A stretch of DNA of 36,888 nucleotides from Enterobacter mori LMG 25706 (GCF_000211415.1 NZ_GL890783.1:1-36888); one strand, 5' to 3'. Counted from the first letter of the stretch, positions 19,359 through 29,189 are shown. Made by a program: numbers and translations. Notes: a model not told the origin generated them from the letters alone.

Positions 19359-20344
19359 GCCAACTGGCGGCGTGGCCGCGGGTAACCAGAGAGAGTACAG
19401 CTATGTATCACCTTCGAGTACCGCAAACGGAAGAAGAGTTAGAGGTCTACTACCATTTCCGCTGGGAAATGCTGCGCAAACCCTTACACCAACCCAAAGG
19501 GTCTGAACGCGACGCCTGGGATGCGATGGCGCACCATCAAATGGTGGTGGATGAAGAGGGTAACCTCGTCGCCGTTGGGCGACTGTATATCAATGCCGAC
19601 AATGAAGCCTCTATTCGCTTTATGGCGGTTCACCCGTCCGTGCAGGATAAAGGGCTCGGTACCCTGATGGCGATGACGCTGGAGTCCGTCGCCCGTCAGG
19701 AAGGCGTTAAGCGCGTCACCTGTAGCGCCCGTGAAGATGCCGTCGAGTTCTTTGCCAAGCTCGGTTTTGTTAACCAGGGCGAAATTACCGCCCCGCAGAC
19801 CACGCCGATTCGCCACTTTTTGATGATCAAACCCATCGCCACGCTGGATGACATTCTGCATCGCGCGGACTGGTGCGGTCAGCTGCAGCAGGCGTGGTAT
19901 GAGCACATCCCGCTCAGTGAAAAAATGGGCGTGCGCATTCAGCAGTACACAGGGCAGAAATTTATTACCACCATGCCGGAGATCGGCAACCAAAATCCGC
20001 ACCACACCCTTTTTGCAGGCAGTCTCTTCTCGCTGGCGACCCTGACCGGCTGGGGGCTCATCTGGCTAATGCTGCGCGAGCGTCATCTGGGCGGCACCAT
20101 TATTCTTGCTGATGCACATATTCGCTACAGCGCCCCCATCAGCGGCAAGCCGAGCGCGGTGGCCGATCTCGGTGCACTGGGTGGCGATCTTGACCGTCTG
20201 GCGCGAGGCCGCAAAGCGCGCGTACAGATGCAGGTTGAGCTGTTTGGCGATGAAACGGCGGGCGCGGTGTTTGAAGGAACGTATATCGTCCTCCCGGCGA
20301 AGCCCTACGGCGCGTATGAAGAGGGCGGGAACGAGGAGGAGTAG
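19355..20344 (+). CDS. fabY: FabY (YiiD): GNAT plus hotdog acyl-ACP decarboxylase/thioesterase
   Basis: This 329-residue two-domain protein can supply acetoacetyl-ACP as an alternative fatty-acid initiation route in E. coli. The N-terminal half (about 15-160) is a GNAT acetyltransferase fold with the acetyl-CoA loop [10 protein letters not shown]. The C-terminal half (about 170-315) is the YiiD_C hotdog domain, with the conserved [19 protein letters not shown]. The start overlaps dtd by 4 bp. A second in-frame ATG at MYHLRVPQ (residue 17) is possible, but the longer form agrees with E. coli. It ends 12 bp from the convergent hydrolase gene. Confidence 0.94.
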   Translation: MSQLAAWPRVTRESTAMYHLRVPQTEEELEVYYHFRWEMLRKPLHQPKGSERDAWDAMAHHQMVVDEEGNLVAVGRLYINADNEASIRFMAVHPSVQDKGLGTLMAMTLESVARQEGVKRVTCSAREDAVEFFAKLGFVNQGEITAPQTTPIRHFLMIKPIATLDDILHRADWCGQLQQAWYEHIPLSEKMGVRIQQYTGQKFITTMPEIGNQNPHHTLFAGSLFSLATLTGWGLIWLMLRERHLGGTIILADAHIRYSAPISGKPSAVADLGALGGDLDRLARGRKARVQMQVELFGDETAGAVFEGTYIVLPAKPYGAYEEGGNEEE

Positions 20345-20356
20345 TCTCTCCCCGTT

Positions 20357-21274
20357 TTATCGCCGGGCGGCACTGATCCGCCAGGCGATATCCCGTATAA
20401 CGTCTCGCGCTGACTGGCTAATTCCACCAAGCTGGAAAAAGCCATGTATTACCCCCAGCCATCGCTGAGCGGTACACGTCACCCCTTGCTCCGTGAGGCG
20501 CTGAAACAGCGCCTCTCCCTCATCGCATAACGGGTCGTATTCAGCGGTAACGATATGGACAGCCGGCAGGCCGCTGAAGTCTTCCCGCCACAGCGGGCTC
20601 ACTTCAGGATGCTGAAGGTCGGCTCCAGCCAGATATATTTCATAGCCGCTCAGCAGGGTATCGCGAGTAATCACGTAATCCATGCCGTTGAGGGTATAGC
20701 TTTCAAAACTGGCCGTGGCGTCGAGCATGGGATAGATAAGAATAAGCTGCGCAGGTTGCCACAGCCCTTTAACCTTAAGCCGCAGCGCCGTTACCAGCGC
20801 CAGATGCCCTCCTGCGCTGTCTCCACAGAGGGTGAGCCGGTTCTTATCCACGCCTAATTCGTCTGCATACTGCCAGACCAGATTCGCACCTCTTTCAGCA
20901 TCGTCATGTGCGGCGGGGAAGGTATGCTCCGGCGCCAGCCTGTACTGAATCGCAATCACTCGGCAATTGCCGTAGCAGGCTAACTGACGGAGCTGGTTGT
21001 CATGGGTATCAAAGCCGCCGCTGATAAAACATCCGCCGTGGTAGTAGATGGCAGCAGGCAATATTTCAGGCGCATTAAGAGGTGAAAATACCCGAATGGT
21101 AAGACCCTCAAGAACAAGCGTCTCCACCTGAACGCGCGTTTCGGTCTTCCCTGCAAGCTCCGTGCTGGCAATATAGCCTGCTCGTCGCACCTCAATGCCC
21201 TGGCGACGTGAAGAGGGCCGACCTGCAGCGATAAACCCCTGAACCAGTTGTGCAATACCCTGTTCCAGCGCCAT
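20357..21274 (-). CDS. Alpha/beta hydrolase of the hormone-sensitive lipase family
   Basis: This predicted carboxylesterase of 305 residues starts at the ATG at 21274, which follows AAAGGGG. An extension to 21337 lacks a ribosome site. The oxyanion-hole motif is HGGC (79-82; HGGG is usual). The nucleophile is Ser153 in GDSAGG, and Asp247 (EYDPLCDEG) and His277 (IHGFF) complete the triad. There is no signal peptide, so it is probably cytoplasmic. The natural substrate cannot be told from sequence. The gene has no counterpart at this place in K-12, and it is convergent with fabY. Confidence 0.9.
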   Translation of the reverse strand: MALEQGIAQLVQGFIAAGRPSSRRQGIEVRRAGYIASTELAGKTETRVQVETLVLEGLTIRVFSPLNAPEILPAAIYYHGGCFISGGFDTHDNQLRQLACYGNCRVIAIQYRLAPEHTFPAAHDDAERGANLVWQYADELGVDKNRLTLCGDSAGGHLALVTALRLKVKGLWQPAQLILIYPMLDATASFESYTLNGMDYVITRDTLLSGYEIYLAGADLQHPEVSPLWREDFSGLPAVHIVTAEYDPLCDEGEALFQRLTEQGVTCTAQRWLGVIHGFFQLGGISQSARDVIRDIAWRISAARR

Positions 21275-21425
21275 GAAAACCCCTTTTACTGTATGGATGA
21301 ACAGTTTTATAGCCTGGTTTGATTCAAAAGAAAACAAGAATATTGTCGCGGATTAAAATCTGGAAAGTGCCTCGCAAATGGCAGGAAAACTATTGCCAGG
21401 GACTTTAACCCTACTGAAAGAAAGC

Positions 21426-21447
21426 GTATGTTGCCTTGAAAACATAC
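21426..21447. promoter_or_regulatory. Candidate operator of the toxin-antitoxin pair
   Basis: GTATGTT - N8 - AACATAC is a perfect inverted repeat 24 bp upstream of the antitoxin ATG. TATACT at 21456-21461 is a plausible -10 hexamer just downstream. RHH antitoxins usually autoregulate through such dyads; binding here is inferred. Confidence 0.5.
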
Positions 21448-21471
21448 AAGAGTGATATACTAAGGTGATAT

Positions 21472-21714
21472 ATGAGTCTTTTGGCGGACCTTGATATGGG
21501 CAGAATACTGATCGATTTGTCTGATGACGTGATTCAGCGACTGGATAACCTGAAGCAGCTGCGTAACCGGCCCCGCGCCGAATTGCTACGGGAAGCTATT
21601 GAGCAATATCTCGACCAGCAGAGTTCATCGGTTATCCGCGATGCGCTTGGCCTGTGGGGAAACCAGCAGGAAGATGGGCTTGAGTATGAACGCAAGCTGC
21701 GTGAGGAGTGGTAA
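21472..21714 (+). CDS. Ribbon-helix-helix (CopG-type) antitoxin
   Basis: This 80-residue protein has an RHH DNA-binding fold: beta-strand MGRILIDLSDDV, then helices RLDNLKQLRN and RAELLREAIEQYLDQQ. The C-terminal tail (GLWGNQQEDGLEYERKLREEW) would wrap the toxin. Two starts are possible. ATG 21472 has AAGGTG five bases upstream. ATG 21496 (MGRILID) begins exactly at the RHH strand and would suit a transcript starting downstream of TATACT. The toxin ORF follows after 2 bp. Confidence 0.85.
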   Translation: MSLLADLDMGRILIDLSDDVIQRLDNLKQLRNRPRAELLREAIEQYLDQQSSSVIRDALGLWGNQQEDGLEYERKLREEW

Positions 21715-21716
21715 TC

Positions 21717-22088
21717 ATGGAGCACATGGCAGTGTTTGATACCAATATTCTCATCGATCTTTTTAATAATCGCGTTGAGGCGGCGGATGCCATTGATCGC
21801 ACGGCGTCGCATAGAGCCATTAGCCTGATCACGTGGATGGAAGTCATGGTGGGCGCGCGCAAGCACGGACATGAAGCAAAAACGGCGGCTGTGATGGGGG
21901 CTTTTGAAATTATTGAGATCTCGCGGGAGATTGCTGAAAGAAGCGTATTACTCCGCGAGAAGCACGGCATGAAGCTGCCCGACGCCATCATTCTGGCTAC
22001 CGCTCAGAGCAGAAGTTGCCCGTTAATCTCACGCAATACGAAAGACTTTTCGGGCATTGCCGGGGTCGTTTCACCTTACCACCTGTAG
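21717..22088 (+). CDS. PIN-domain toxin, VapC-type ribonuclease
   Basis: This 123-residue protein is predicted to be a Mg-dependent endoribonuclease. The PIN acidic residues are Asp8 (VFDTNILID), Glu42 (TWMEVMVG), Asp89 (KLPDAIILATA) and Asp110 (NTKDF). The ATG at 21717 has GAGGAG eight bases upstream, inside the antitoxin gene; a GTG three codons earlier is less likely. All catalytic acids are intact, so the toxin looks functional. Its stop overlaps the start of a REP element. Confidence 0.88.
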   Translation: MEHMAVFDTNILIDLFNNRVEAADAIDRTASHRAISLITWMEVMVGARKHGHEAKTAAVMGAFEIIEISREIAERSVLLREKHGMKLPDAIILATAQSRSCPLISRNTKDFSGIAGVVSPYHL

Positions 22089-22113
22089 GCCGGGCAAGCT
22101 TGCGCCGCCCGGC
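22085..22113. repeat. REP-like palindromic element
   Basis: GTAGGCCGGGC - AAGCTTGCGCC - GCCCGGC is the third copy of the family in this window. It lies between the convergent toxin and fdhE genes and may mark the edge of the accessory insertion. Confidence 0.85.
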
Positions 22114-22127
22114 ACTCTCACAGGAGA

Positions 22128-23057
22128 TTACTCCCCTTCACCCGGGAACAGGAACGGGTTAATCGAGCTGCGGGCAAAGCCCTCCTGCTCCATCTTCGCG
22201 TCCAGAATCAGCGAGGCGAGATCGTCGGCCACCGCTTCGACTTTCGGGTCTTTTTCCTGATACAGAATCTTCAGGTAGGTTCCGCAGTCGCCGCAGCTTT
22301 CCGCTTTCACCGCCGCTTCTTCATTTTCCAGCGACCAGTAGTTCAGATCACGGGTCTGCTCGCAGTTGCTGCACTTGATGCGCACCACGTGCCACTCGGT
22401 TTCACACAGGTTGCAGTGCAGGTAGCGCAGCCCCTGAGTGGTACCGATTTGCACCATGCTGGAGACCGGCATTGACCCGCAGACCGGGCAGAACTGACGC
22501 GCTTCACCGTATTCGGCGCGGGCTTTGCCCGGTATCAGGCTTGCCATTTGCGCCCAGTAGAGCGACAGCGCGGCCCAGATAAACGGCGCTTTATCACTGC
22601 TGACCAGAGAGAAGTCAGAGGCAAACAGCGCGCTCGCCATCTCTTCCAGCTCCAGGTCAGAGGCTTTTTCCAGATTCTCGATAACCGCCAGCGCGGTACC
22701 GCTCATCTCCGGCTTCAGCTCGGCAATCAGCGAATGCAGAAGCTTTTGCCAGTGCTTGTCGCGCGGCAGGACGTGAATGTCCAGCGGCGGCTTGCCCTGC
22801 GCGTTGGCTTCTTTGATGCGCGCGGTCAGGTCCATTTGCAGCGGGTGGTCGTACAGCACCACTTCCTGCGCGTGGGCAACCAGCGCAGCAAAGCGCAGAA
22901 AATCGCCCAGCGGGTTATTCTCTGCCAGCTCGCGCAGACGCTCTGCGCGGCGGTTGTAGAGGTTCTTGAGTCTGGGGAATAACAACGGCGGAATATAATC
23001 CGCCGTGCGTTTCTCGCTCGACCCCAGCTCATCTTGCGGGATTATGCGAATACTCAT
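22128..23057 (-). CDS. fdhE: Formate dehydrogenase accessory protein FdhE
   Basis: This 309-residue cytoplasmic maturation factor of the Tat-exported formate dehydrogenases interacts with the catalytic subunit before export. Four CxxC pairs typical of the rubredoxin-like metal sites are visible in the C-terminal half: CPVC, CNLC, CSNC and CGDC. It is the last gene of fdoGHI-fdhE, and its start overlaps the fdoI stop by 4 bp. Confidence 0.97.
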   Translation of the reverse strand: MSIRIIPQDELGSSEKRTADYIPPLLFPRLKNLYNRRAERLRELAENNPLGDFLRFAALVAHAQEVVLYDHPLQMDLTARIKEANAQGKPPLDIHVLPRDKHWQKLLHSLIAELKPEMSGTALAVIENLEKASDLELEEMASALFASDFSLVSSDKAPFIWAALSLYWAQMASLIPGKARAEYGEARQFCPVCGSMPVSSMVQIGTTQGLRYLHCNLCETEWHVVRIKCSNCEQTRDLNYWSLENEEAAVKAESCGDCGTYLKILYQEKDPKVEAVADDLASLILDAKMEQEGFARSSINPFLFPGEGE

Positions 23058-23689
23058 TCAGATGACTTTTCCTGTTTCTGGCGGACTTCACGGTACCAGC
23101 GTGGGTGATGTTTCTTCGCCCACGTACTGGTTACCCATCCTTCCACCATCGCGGTAATGGTGCCTTTCACCCAAAGGGCGGCGTAGATATGCACCATGAT
23201 AACCACAATTAACGCCACTGCGGCAAATGAATGCAGCATCAGCGCGAATCGGATCACCGGGATTGAGAAAGCAGGCGCAAAGTACGGACGCCAGATGATC
23301 ACGCCGCTGACCAGCAACAGGACCAGGAAGATAATCGCCGCCCAGAATACGCATTTCTGGCCGAAGTTATAACGCCCGGTATCACCTACTTCCTCGTTGA
23401 CGACGATCTTACGAATATTCTTCGCCCAAAAGATATCATCCCGATTGATTAGGTTATGGTGCCAGTAGCGGAAAAACATGATGATAAACGAGGCAAACAT
23501 CACCACACCCACAAACGGGTGAAGGATGCGCGCCAGCTGCGGCGTGCCCAGTACCTGCATCAGCCAGTTGAAGGACGGGAAGAAGAACCCCAGCCCGCTT
23601 ATCGCCGCCAGCATGAAGCAGAAGGCGGTGACCCAGTGGTTGATGCGTTCCGGCGCGGTGTAGCGCACGATGGTGTCACGTTTTCTCAT
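23054..23689 (-). CDS. fdoI: Formate dehydrogenase-O cytochrome b556 subunit
   Basis: This 211-residue membrane subunit holds haem b and passes electrons from FdoH to the quinone pool. It has four predicted transmembrane helices, beginning at about residues 18-38, with helix histidines ([29 protein letters not shown]) as candidate haem ligands. It has 4-bp overlaps with both fdoH and fdhE, indicating coupled translation. Confidence 0.97.
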   Translation of the reverse strand: MRKRDTIVRYTAPERINHWVTAFCFMLAAISGLGFFFPSFNWLMQVLGTPQLARILHPFVGVVMFASFIIMFFRYWHHNLINRDDIFWAKNIRKIVVNEEVGDTGRYNFGQKCVFWAAIIFLVLLLVSGVIIWRPYFAPAFSIPVIRFALMLHSFAAVALIVVIMVHIYAALWVKGTITAMVEGWVTSTWAKKHHPRWYREVRQKQEKSSE

Positions 23690-24588
23690 TTGCGCACCTC
23701 GTCTTTCTCTTCATGCAGGTTGTCGTCTTCCTCTTCCGCACGGTTCGGACCAACGCCGACGTAGTGGAAGATGCTCGCTGCGAAGGTGGCAGCAAAACCT
23801 ACCGCTGCCAGCGGTTTCCAGATGCCTTTCCAGAACTTCACGGTGGCGCTGATTTCCGGGTTCTCCGGCAGGCCGTGATACAGGTTCGGCTTGTCGGCGT
23901 GGTGCAGCACGTACATCACGTGCGTACCGCCAACCCCGGCCGGATCGTACAGGCCCGCGTTGTCGTAACCACGGGTTTTCAGCTCGCCCACGCGCTCTGC
24001 CGCCAGCGTTTTCATATCCTCTTTGGAGCCAAAGTGGATAGCGCCGGTTGGGCAGGTCTTCACGCACGCGGGCTCCTGGCCGACGGTGACGCGGTCAACG
24101 CACAGCGTGCATTTGTAGACGCGGTTGTCTTCCGGGTTCAGGCGCGGTACGTCGAACGGACAGCCCGCGATGCAGTAGCCGCAGCCGATACACTGCTCGG
24201 ACTGGAAGTCGACGATGCCGTTAGCATACTGAATGATAGCCCCTTCTGACGGACATGCCTTCAGGCAGCCCGGATCCGCACAGTGCATACAACCGTCTTT
24301 GCGGATAAGCCATTCCAGTTTGTCGTTCTGCTCCACTTCCGAGAAACGCATCACCGTCCAGGACTTGGCGGTCAGGTCCGCCGGGTTGTCGTACACCCCG
24401 ACGTTGTGACCCACTTCGTCACGCAGATCGTTCCACTCTGAACAGGCCACCTGACAGGCTTTACAGCCGATACAGGTGGTCACGTCGATGAGCTTCGCCA
24501 CTTCCTGCTGGTGGTCCCGCGCCTGAGGCGCGGGCGTGAAACTGTTTGTCGCGGAACGACGGATAATGTCTTGAGATTGATAAGCCAT
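23686..24588 (-). CDS. fdoH: Formate dehydrogenase-O iron-sulfur subunit
   Basis: This 300-residue beta subunit has four ferredoxin-type [4Fe-4S] sites. The cysteine clusters are [11 protein letters not shown] (from Cys39), [26 protein letters not shown] and CTLCVDR...CVKTCP. A single C-terminal transmembrane helix (about 258-277) anchors it, followed by an acidic tail ([13 protein letters not shown]). The protein is exported with FdoG through the Tat pathway. It starts 12 bp after the fdoG stop. Confidence 0.98.
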   Translation of the reverse strand: MAYQSQDIIRRSATNSFTPAPQARDHQQEVAKLIDVTTCIGCKACQVACSEWNDLRDEVGHNVGVYDNPADLTAKSWTVMRFSEVEQNDKLEWLIRKDGCMHCADPGCLKACPSEGAIIQYANGIVDFQSEQCIGCGYCIAGCPFDVPRLNPEDNRVYKCTLCVDRVTVGQEPACVKTCPTGAIHFGSKEDMKTLAAERVGELKTRGYDNAGLYDPAGVGGTHVMYVLHHADKPNLYHGLPENPEISATVKFWKGIWKPLAAVGFAATFAASIFHYVGVGPNRAEEEDDNLHEEKDEVRK

Positions 24589-24600
24589 AAGTCGTCTCCG

Positions 24601-27600
24601 TTACACCTTTTCCACGTTCACGAGGAAGGCCTTAAACTCCGGCGTCTGCGTGTTCGCATCGCCGACGAACGGCGTCAGGGTGTTCGCAATGAACCCTTTC
24701 TTCGCCACGCCCTCATAGCCCCAGTGGATCGGAATACCGATGGTATCTACCTGCTGACCGTGAACGTTCAGCGTGCGAATACGCTTGGTCACCACCGCCT
24801 TGGCTTTGATATAGCCGCGGTTAGAGGAGACCTTCACGGTATCGCCATGGGCGATGCCGAGCTTGCCCGCCAGCTTCTCGCCGATCTCCACAAACTGTTC
24901 CGGCTGCGCGATGGCGTTAAGCAACGCGTGCTTGGTCCAGTAGTGGAAGTGCTCGGTCAGACGGTAGGTGGTGCCCACGTACGGGAACTTGTCTTTTTTA
25001 CCCAGCGCGTCGAAATCGCCCTTAAAGATACGGGCTGCCGGGTTAGAGACCACGTTCGGGTGCAGCGGGTTGGTGCCCAGCGGCGTCTCAAACGGCTCAT
25101 AGTGTTCCGGGAACGGACCTTCCGCCATCTTATCGATAGCAAACAGGCGTCCCATCCCTTCTGGCTGCATGATAAACGGCCCAACATCGCTGCCCGGTGC
25201 GGCAGTGCTGTAGTCCGGAATATCCACGCCGCCCCATTTCGCGCCGTCCCACTTCAGAAGCTGACGCTTCGGATCCCACGGGTTACCCTGCGGGTCAGCG
25301 GATGCGCGGTTATAGAGGATGCGGCGGTTGAGCGGCCACGCCCATGCCCAGCCCAGCGTATTGCCGAGGCCCGACGGGTCGGCGTTATCGCGGTTGGCCA
25401 TCTGGTTGCCTTTCGGCGTCCAGCTACCGGCAAAGATCCAGCAACCGCTGGAGGTTGTGCCGTCATCGCGCAGGTGTGCGAAGGTGCTGAGCTGATCGCC
25501 TTTCTTCGCCAGCACGGTACCGGTGGCCGGGTCGATAACGTCCGCCAGCGCCTTACCGTTGCTCTCCATCGCCACTTCTTCTGGCGCAGGGTTTTCCGGC
25601 GTCGAGTAGTTCCAGCTCATGTTCAGCACCGGTTCCGGGTTCGCGCCGCCTTCTGCCGCATACATCTTACGCAGGCGTAAGAAGATACCGGCCAGGATCT
25701 CGCCGTCGTTCATGGCGATGCCCGGGGCGTCCGCGCCTTTCCAGTGCCACTGCAGCCAGCGTCCGGAGTTGACGATAGAACCGTTCTCTTCCGCGAAGCA
25801 GGTCGATGGCAGACGGAACACTTCGGTCTGAATCTTCGATGGATCGACGTCGTTCGATTCACCGTGGTTCTGCCAGAAGGTCGAGGTCTCGGTATTGAGC
25901 GGGTCAATCGTCACCAGGAACTTCAGCTTCGACAGGGACTCAACAACCTTGTTCTTGTTCGGGAACGAGGCAACCGGGTTAAAGCCCTGGCACAGATAGC
26001 CGTTCACTTTGCCCTGGTGCATCATCTCGAAATACTGCAGAACGTCGTACCCTTTGTCCCACTTCGGCAGCCAGTCAAAGCCCCAGCTGTTTTCAGCCGT
26101 CGCTTTGTCGCCGAAGAAGGCTTTCATCATTGAGACGAAGAACTTCGGATAGTTGCCCCAGTAGTTTACCTGGCCTTCGAGCAGCGGTTTAGGCGTGCTG
26201 GCCGTCAGGTAGATTTGCAGGTCGGTCTGTTTCTCGCTTGGCAGGTTCATGTAACCCGGCAGGCTTTGAGACAGCAGGCCGAGGTCGGTCAGACCCTGAA
26301 TGTTGGAGTGACCGCGCAGGGCGTTCACGCCGCCGCCTGCCATCCCCATGTTGCCGAGCAGGAGCTGAACCATCGCCATGGTACGGATGTTCTGTGCACC
26401 GATGGAGTGCTGCGTCCAGCCGAGGGCATACAGGAACGACGCGGTTTTGTCTTTCGCGCTGGTCTCGGCGATAAGCTCGCACACCTTCAGGAAGTCCGCC
26501 TTCGGCGTACCGCAGATGTTTTCGACAACCTCCGGCGTGTAGCGGGAAACGTGCTCTTTCAGCAGGTTCCACACGCAGCGCGGGTGTTGCAGGGTGGTGT
26601 CGCGCTTCGCAAAGCCTTTCTCGTCCAGCTCGTAGTTCCAGCTGGTTTTGTCGTATTTGCGTTTCTCGGCGTCGTAACCGCTGAACAGGCCATCTTCGAA
26701 GTGGTAATCCTCACGCACGATCAGGCTGGCGTTGGTATAGGCTTCGGTGTATTCGCGGTTATATTTTTCGTTGGTCATCAGGTACAGCAATACGCCTGAC
26801 AGGAAAGTGATGTCAGTACCTGAACGAATAGGGGTGTAGAAATCCGCCACTGACGCAGTACGCGTAAAGCGGGGATCGATCACAATCAGTTTCGCACCGT
26901 TGTGGATTTTGGCTTCCATCGCCCAGCGGAACCCGACAGGGTGCGCTTCAGCGGCGTTACCGCCCATCACCACAATGAGGTTGGCGTTCTTGATGTCGAC
27001 CCAGTGGTTGGTCATCGCACCGCGACCAAATGTTGGAGCAAGACTTGCTACCGTTGGTCCGTGTCAGACACGCGCCTGGTTGTCGACCGCGAGCATACCG
27101 AGTGCGCGCGTAAATTTCTGGGTTAAATAACCGGTTTCGTTGCTGGAAGCAGAGGCACACAGCATCCCGGTGGAGAGCCAGCGGTTGACCGTGACGCCGT
27201 CGGCGTTCTTCTCAACAAAGTTGGCATCGCGGTCTTCTTTAATATGTTTTGCGATGCGGTCGAACGCCTCTTCCCAGCTGATTTGCTGCCATTTGTCGGA
27301 GCCAGGCGCGCGGTATTCTGGGAATTTGAGGCGGCTTTCGGAGTGGATAAAGTCCACCAGGCCGGCCCCTTTGGGGCACAATGCGCCGCGGTTGACCGGA
27401 TGATCCGGGTCGCCTTCGATATGGAAAATAGACGCTTTGGCGTTTTTAGCACCGTCGCCGAGGCTATACATCAACAGCCCGCAACCGACAGAGCAGTACG
27501 TACAGGTATTACGGGTTTCACGGGTGCGCAGCAGTTTATACTGCCGCGTTTCCGCCAGCGCTACGCCGGGCGCAAAGCCCAGTGCCGCTGCCGTGGTGCC

Positions 27601-27651
27601 TGCCATACCGCCAGCGCAGATCTTAAAGAACTGCCTTCTGCTGACCTGCAT
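24601..27651 (-). CDS. fdoG: Formate dehydrogenase-O catalytic subunit (selenoprotein)
   Basis: This periplasm-facing enzyme oxidises formate to CO2. The gene reads through one in-frame TGA (27066-27064) that encodes selenocysteine 196; upstream are 195 codons and downstream 820, giving 1016 residues, the E. coli length. The Tat signal is SRRQFFK at residues 4-10. The [4Fe-4S] ligands are Cys50, Cys53, Cys57 and Cys92. The Sec is followed by HGPTV and the bis-MGD-binding region. Automated gene callers may split this into two ORFs. It heads the fdoGHI-fdhE operon and is divergent from fdhD. Confidence 0.98.
27024..27066 (-). promoter_or_regulatory. Selenocysteine UGA and bacterial SECIS hairpin in fdoG
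   Basis: On the minus strand the TGA is followed by a lower stem GACCAA/TTGGTC and an upper hairpin AGCAA-GTC-TTGCT with the GU-containing apical loop expected for SelB. Placement immediately 3' of the UGA fits bacterial selenoprotein genes such as fdhF, fdnG and fdoG. Confidence 0.9.
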
Positions 27652-28024
27652 GGGTCACTCCTTGTTTCGACATTGCTTACATATGTAGTTTTAACTTCGC
27701 GGTTGAGAATTGACCGCAAAGGAGAAAAATTTGCGTTAATCCCTCAATTCCACGAGGGATATCATCAGAATACCACAATGTCGGTACGACTGTTCCAATG
27801 GCGTTAAAACAAAGTGAACGTATTATCACCCTGTTGACTATAAAGTGTGATATCAATCACATTATTAACCCCGCATGTTAAAGGGGTGTAGCATGCGTTT
27901 TGTTGCACCTCTCACAAGTGAGTAGGTAAACTTGATGCTGAAAAGTTGATCCATACTATGCCTAAGCCCTGTTGTTTGTGATGCAATAGCAGGCTCACCT
28001 CCGTGGTTGTTCAGGAATACCGTC
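27652..28024. promoter_or_regulatory. fdoG-fdhD divergent control region with CRP site
   Basis: This 373-bp gap has no gene. Its main visible signal is TGTGATATCAATCACA (27846-27861), a perfect TGTGA-N6-TCACA CRP dyad, roughly 195 bp from fdoG and 165 bp from fdhD. I saw no clear FNR box (TTGAT-N4-ATCAA), in line with the aerobic/constitutive expression known for fdo. Confidence 0.65.
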
Positions 28025-28862
28025 GTGTCTAAACAAAACCGTGCTACCCACCCGTCACCACTGCCTGCGGGCGTTGTGGAACGGGTGGTACACAGACCGC
28101 CCCACATTACCCATGCCACACCCGATTTTCTGGCGGAAGAGGTGCCCGTTGCGCTCGTTTACAACGGTATCTCGCACGTGGTGATGATGGCTTCGCCGAA
28201 AGATCTTGAGCTGTTCGCCATCGGGTTTTTCCCTCTCGGAAGGCATCATCGACCACCCGCAGGAGATCTACGGCATGGACGTGGTGAAGGCGTGTAACGG
28301 CCTTGAAGTGCAAATCGAGCTTTCCAGCCGCCGCTTTATGGGATTAAAAGAGCGTCGGCGCGCGCTGGCCGGACGCACCGGCTGCGGCGTGTGCGGTGTT
28401 GAGCAGCTCAACGATATCGGCAAGCCCGTTACGCCACTGCCGTTTACCCAGACGTTTAACCTCGCCAACCTCGATAAGGCACTGGAACACCTCAACCATG
28501 TACAGCCCATCGGTCAGCTGAGCGGCTGTACGCACGCGGCGGCGTGGGTTCTGCCATCGGGCGACATTATCGGTGGTCACGAAGACGTGGGCCGCCACGT
28601 GGCGCTGGATAAGTTGCTCGGTCGCCGCGCGCGTGAAAATGACGTCTGGCAGCAGGGAGCAGCGCTCGTTTCCAGCCGCGCCAGCTACGAGATGGTGCAG
28701 AAAGCCGCCATGTGCGGCGTGGAAATTCTGTTTGCGGTCTCAGCGGCAACGACGCTGGCGGTAGAAGTGGCAGAACGCTGTAACCTGACGCTGGTAGGGT
28801 TCTGCAAGCCTGGAAGGGCGACGATTTACACGCACTCACAGCGACTAATTGTTAATCAGTAA
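28025..28862 (+). pseudogene. fdhD: fdhD, sulfurtransferase for formate dehydrogenase, frameshifted
   Basis: FdhD passes sulfur from IscS to the molybdenum cofactor of formate dehydrogenase and is needed for its activity. The reading frame is broken. The 5' part (GTG start at 28025, through [20 protein letters not shown] and [11 protein letters not shown]) continues in another frame as SLSEGII...GCGVCGVEQ to the stop at 28862. The shift falls at the T5 run at 28226-28230; removing one T restores a 278-residue protein with the catalytic CGVCG intact. The span of 838 nt is one base over a multiple of three. Either a recent mutation or a sequencing or assembly homopolymer error explains this. 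Confidence 0.88.
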
Positions 28863-28930
28863 TTTTGAAAGAGAATAGCAAATCCTTCCGCTTTTAGTTG
28901 AATGGTATGAGGTCTAGTATTTATCTCATC

Positions 28931-28945
28931 AAGGCACGGTGCCTT
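28931..28945. promoter_or_regulatory. 15-bp palindrome upstream of the DUF1471 gene
   Basis: AAGGCAC-G-GTGCCTT is a perfect 7-1-7 dyad 31 bp before the start codon. TAGTAT at 28915-28920 is a possible -10, which would put the dyad in the early transcript. It is a repressor-site candidate; the protein that might bind it is unknown. Confidence 0.45.
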
Positions 28946-28976
28946 ACCTAAACAACTTAATGAAAGGGTTTATCTC

Positions 28977-29189
28977 ATGAAAAGCATCAAAACTTTTGTC
29001 GCTGTAATCGCTCTGGCTGCTTCTTTCGGTTCTTTCGCTGCGCAGACAGTAACCGCTTCCGCCTCTACGCTGGACGGTGCAGAAGCCAAAATTGCTGCAC
29101 AGGCTCAGGAAGCAGGTGCATCATCGTACAAAATTACCCAGGCATTCAGCGGTAACCGCGTACACATGACCGCTGAACTGACCAAATAA
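28977..29189 (+). CDS. DUF1471 (YhcN/BhsA/McbA family) periplasmic protein
   Basis: This 70-residue exported protein has an N-terminal signal peptide (MKSIKTFVAVIALAASFGSFA, cleavage about residue 22). The mature domain fits DUF1471 in length and pattern: TVTASASTLDGAEAKIAAQAQEAGA, then SYKITQAFSGNRVHMTAELTK. Members such as BhsA and McbA respond to stress and affect biofilm or surface properties. The exact paralogue cannot be fixed by eye. AAAGGG lies upstream of the ATG, and an intrinsic terminator follows. It is a single-gene unit. Confidence 0.9.
   Translation: MKSIKTFVAVIALAASFGSFAAQTVTASASTLDGAEAKIAAQAQEAGASSYKITQAFSGNRVHMTAELTK

Noticed and set aside
24511..25680. 389-codon plus-strand frame opposite fdoG/fdoH
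   Set aside because: Crosses two confirmed genes on the other strand and has an Arg/Val/His-rich shadow composition.
27064..27066. TGA splitting fdoG read as a nonsense mutation
   Set aside because: The position equals Sec196 of FdoG, the SECIS hairpin follows, and the frame continues with the conserved protein.
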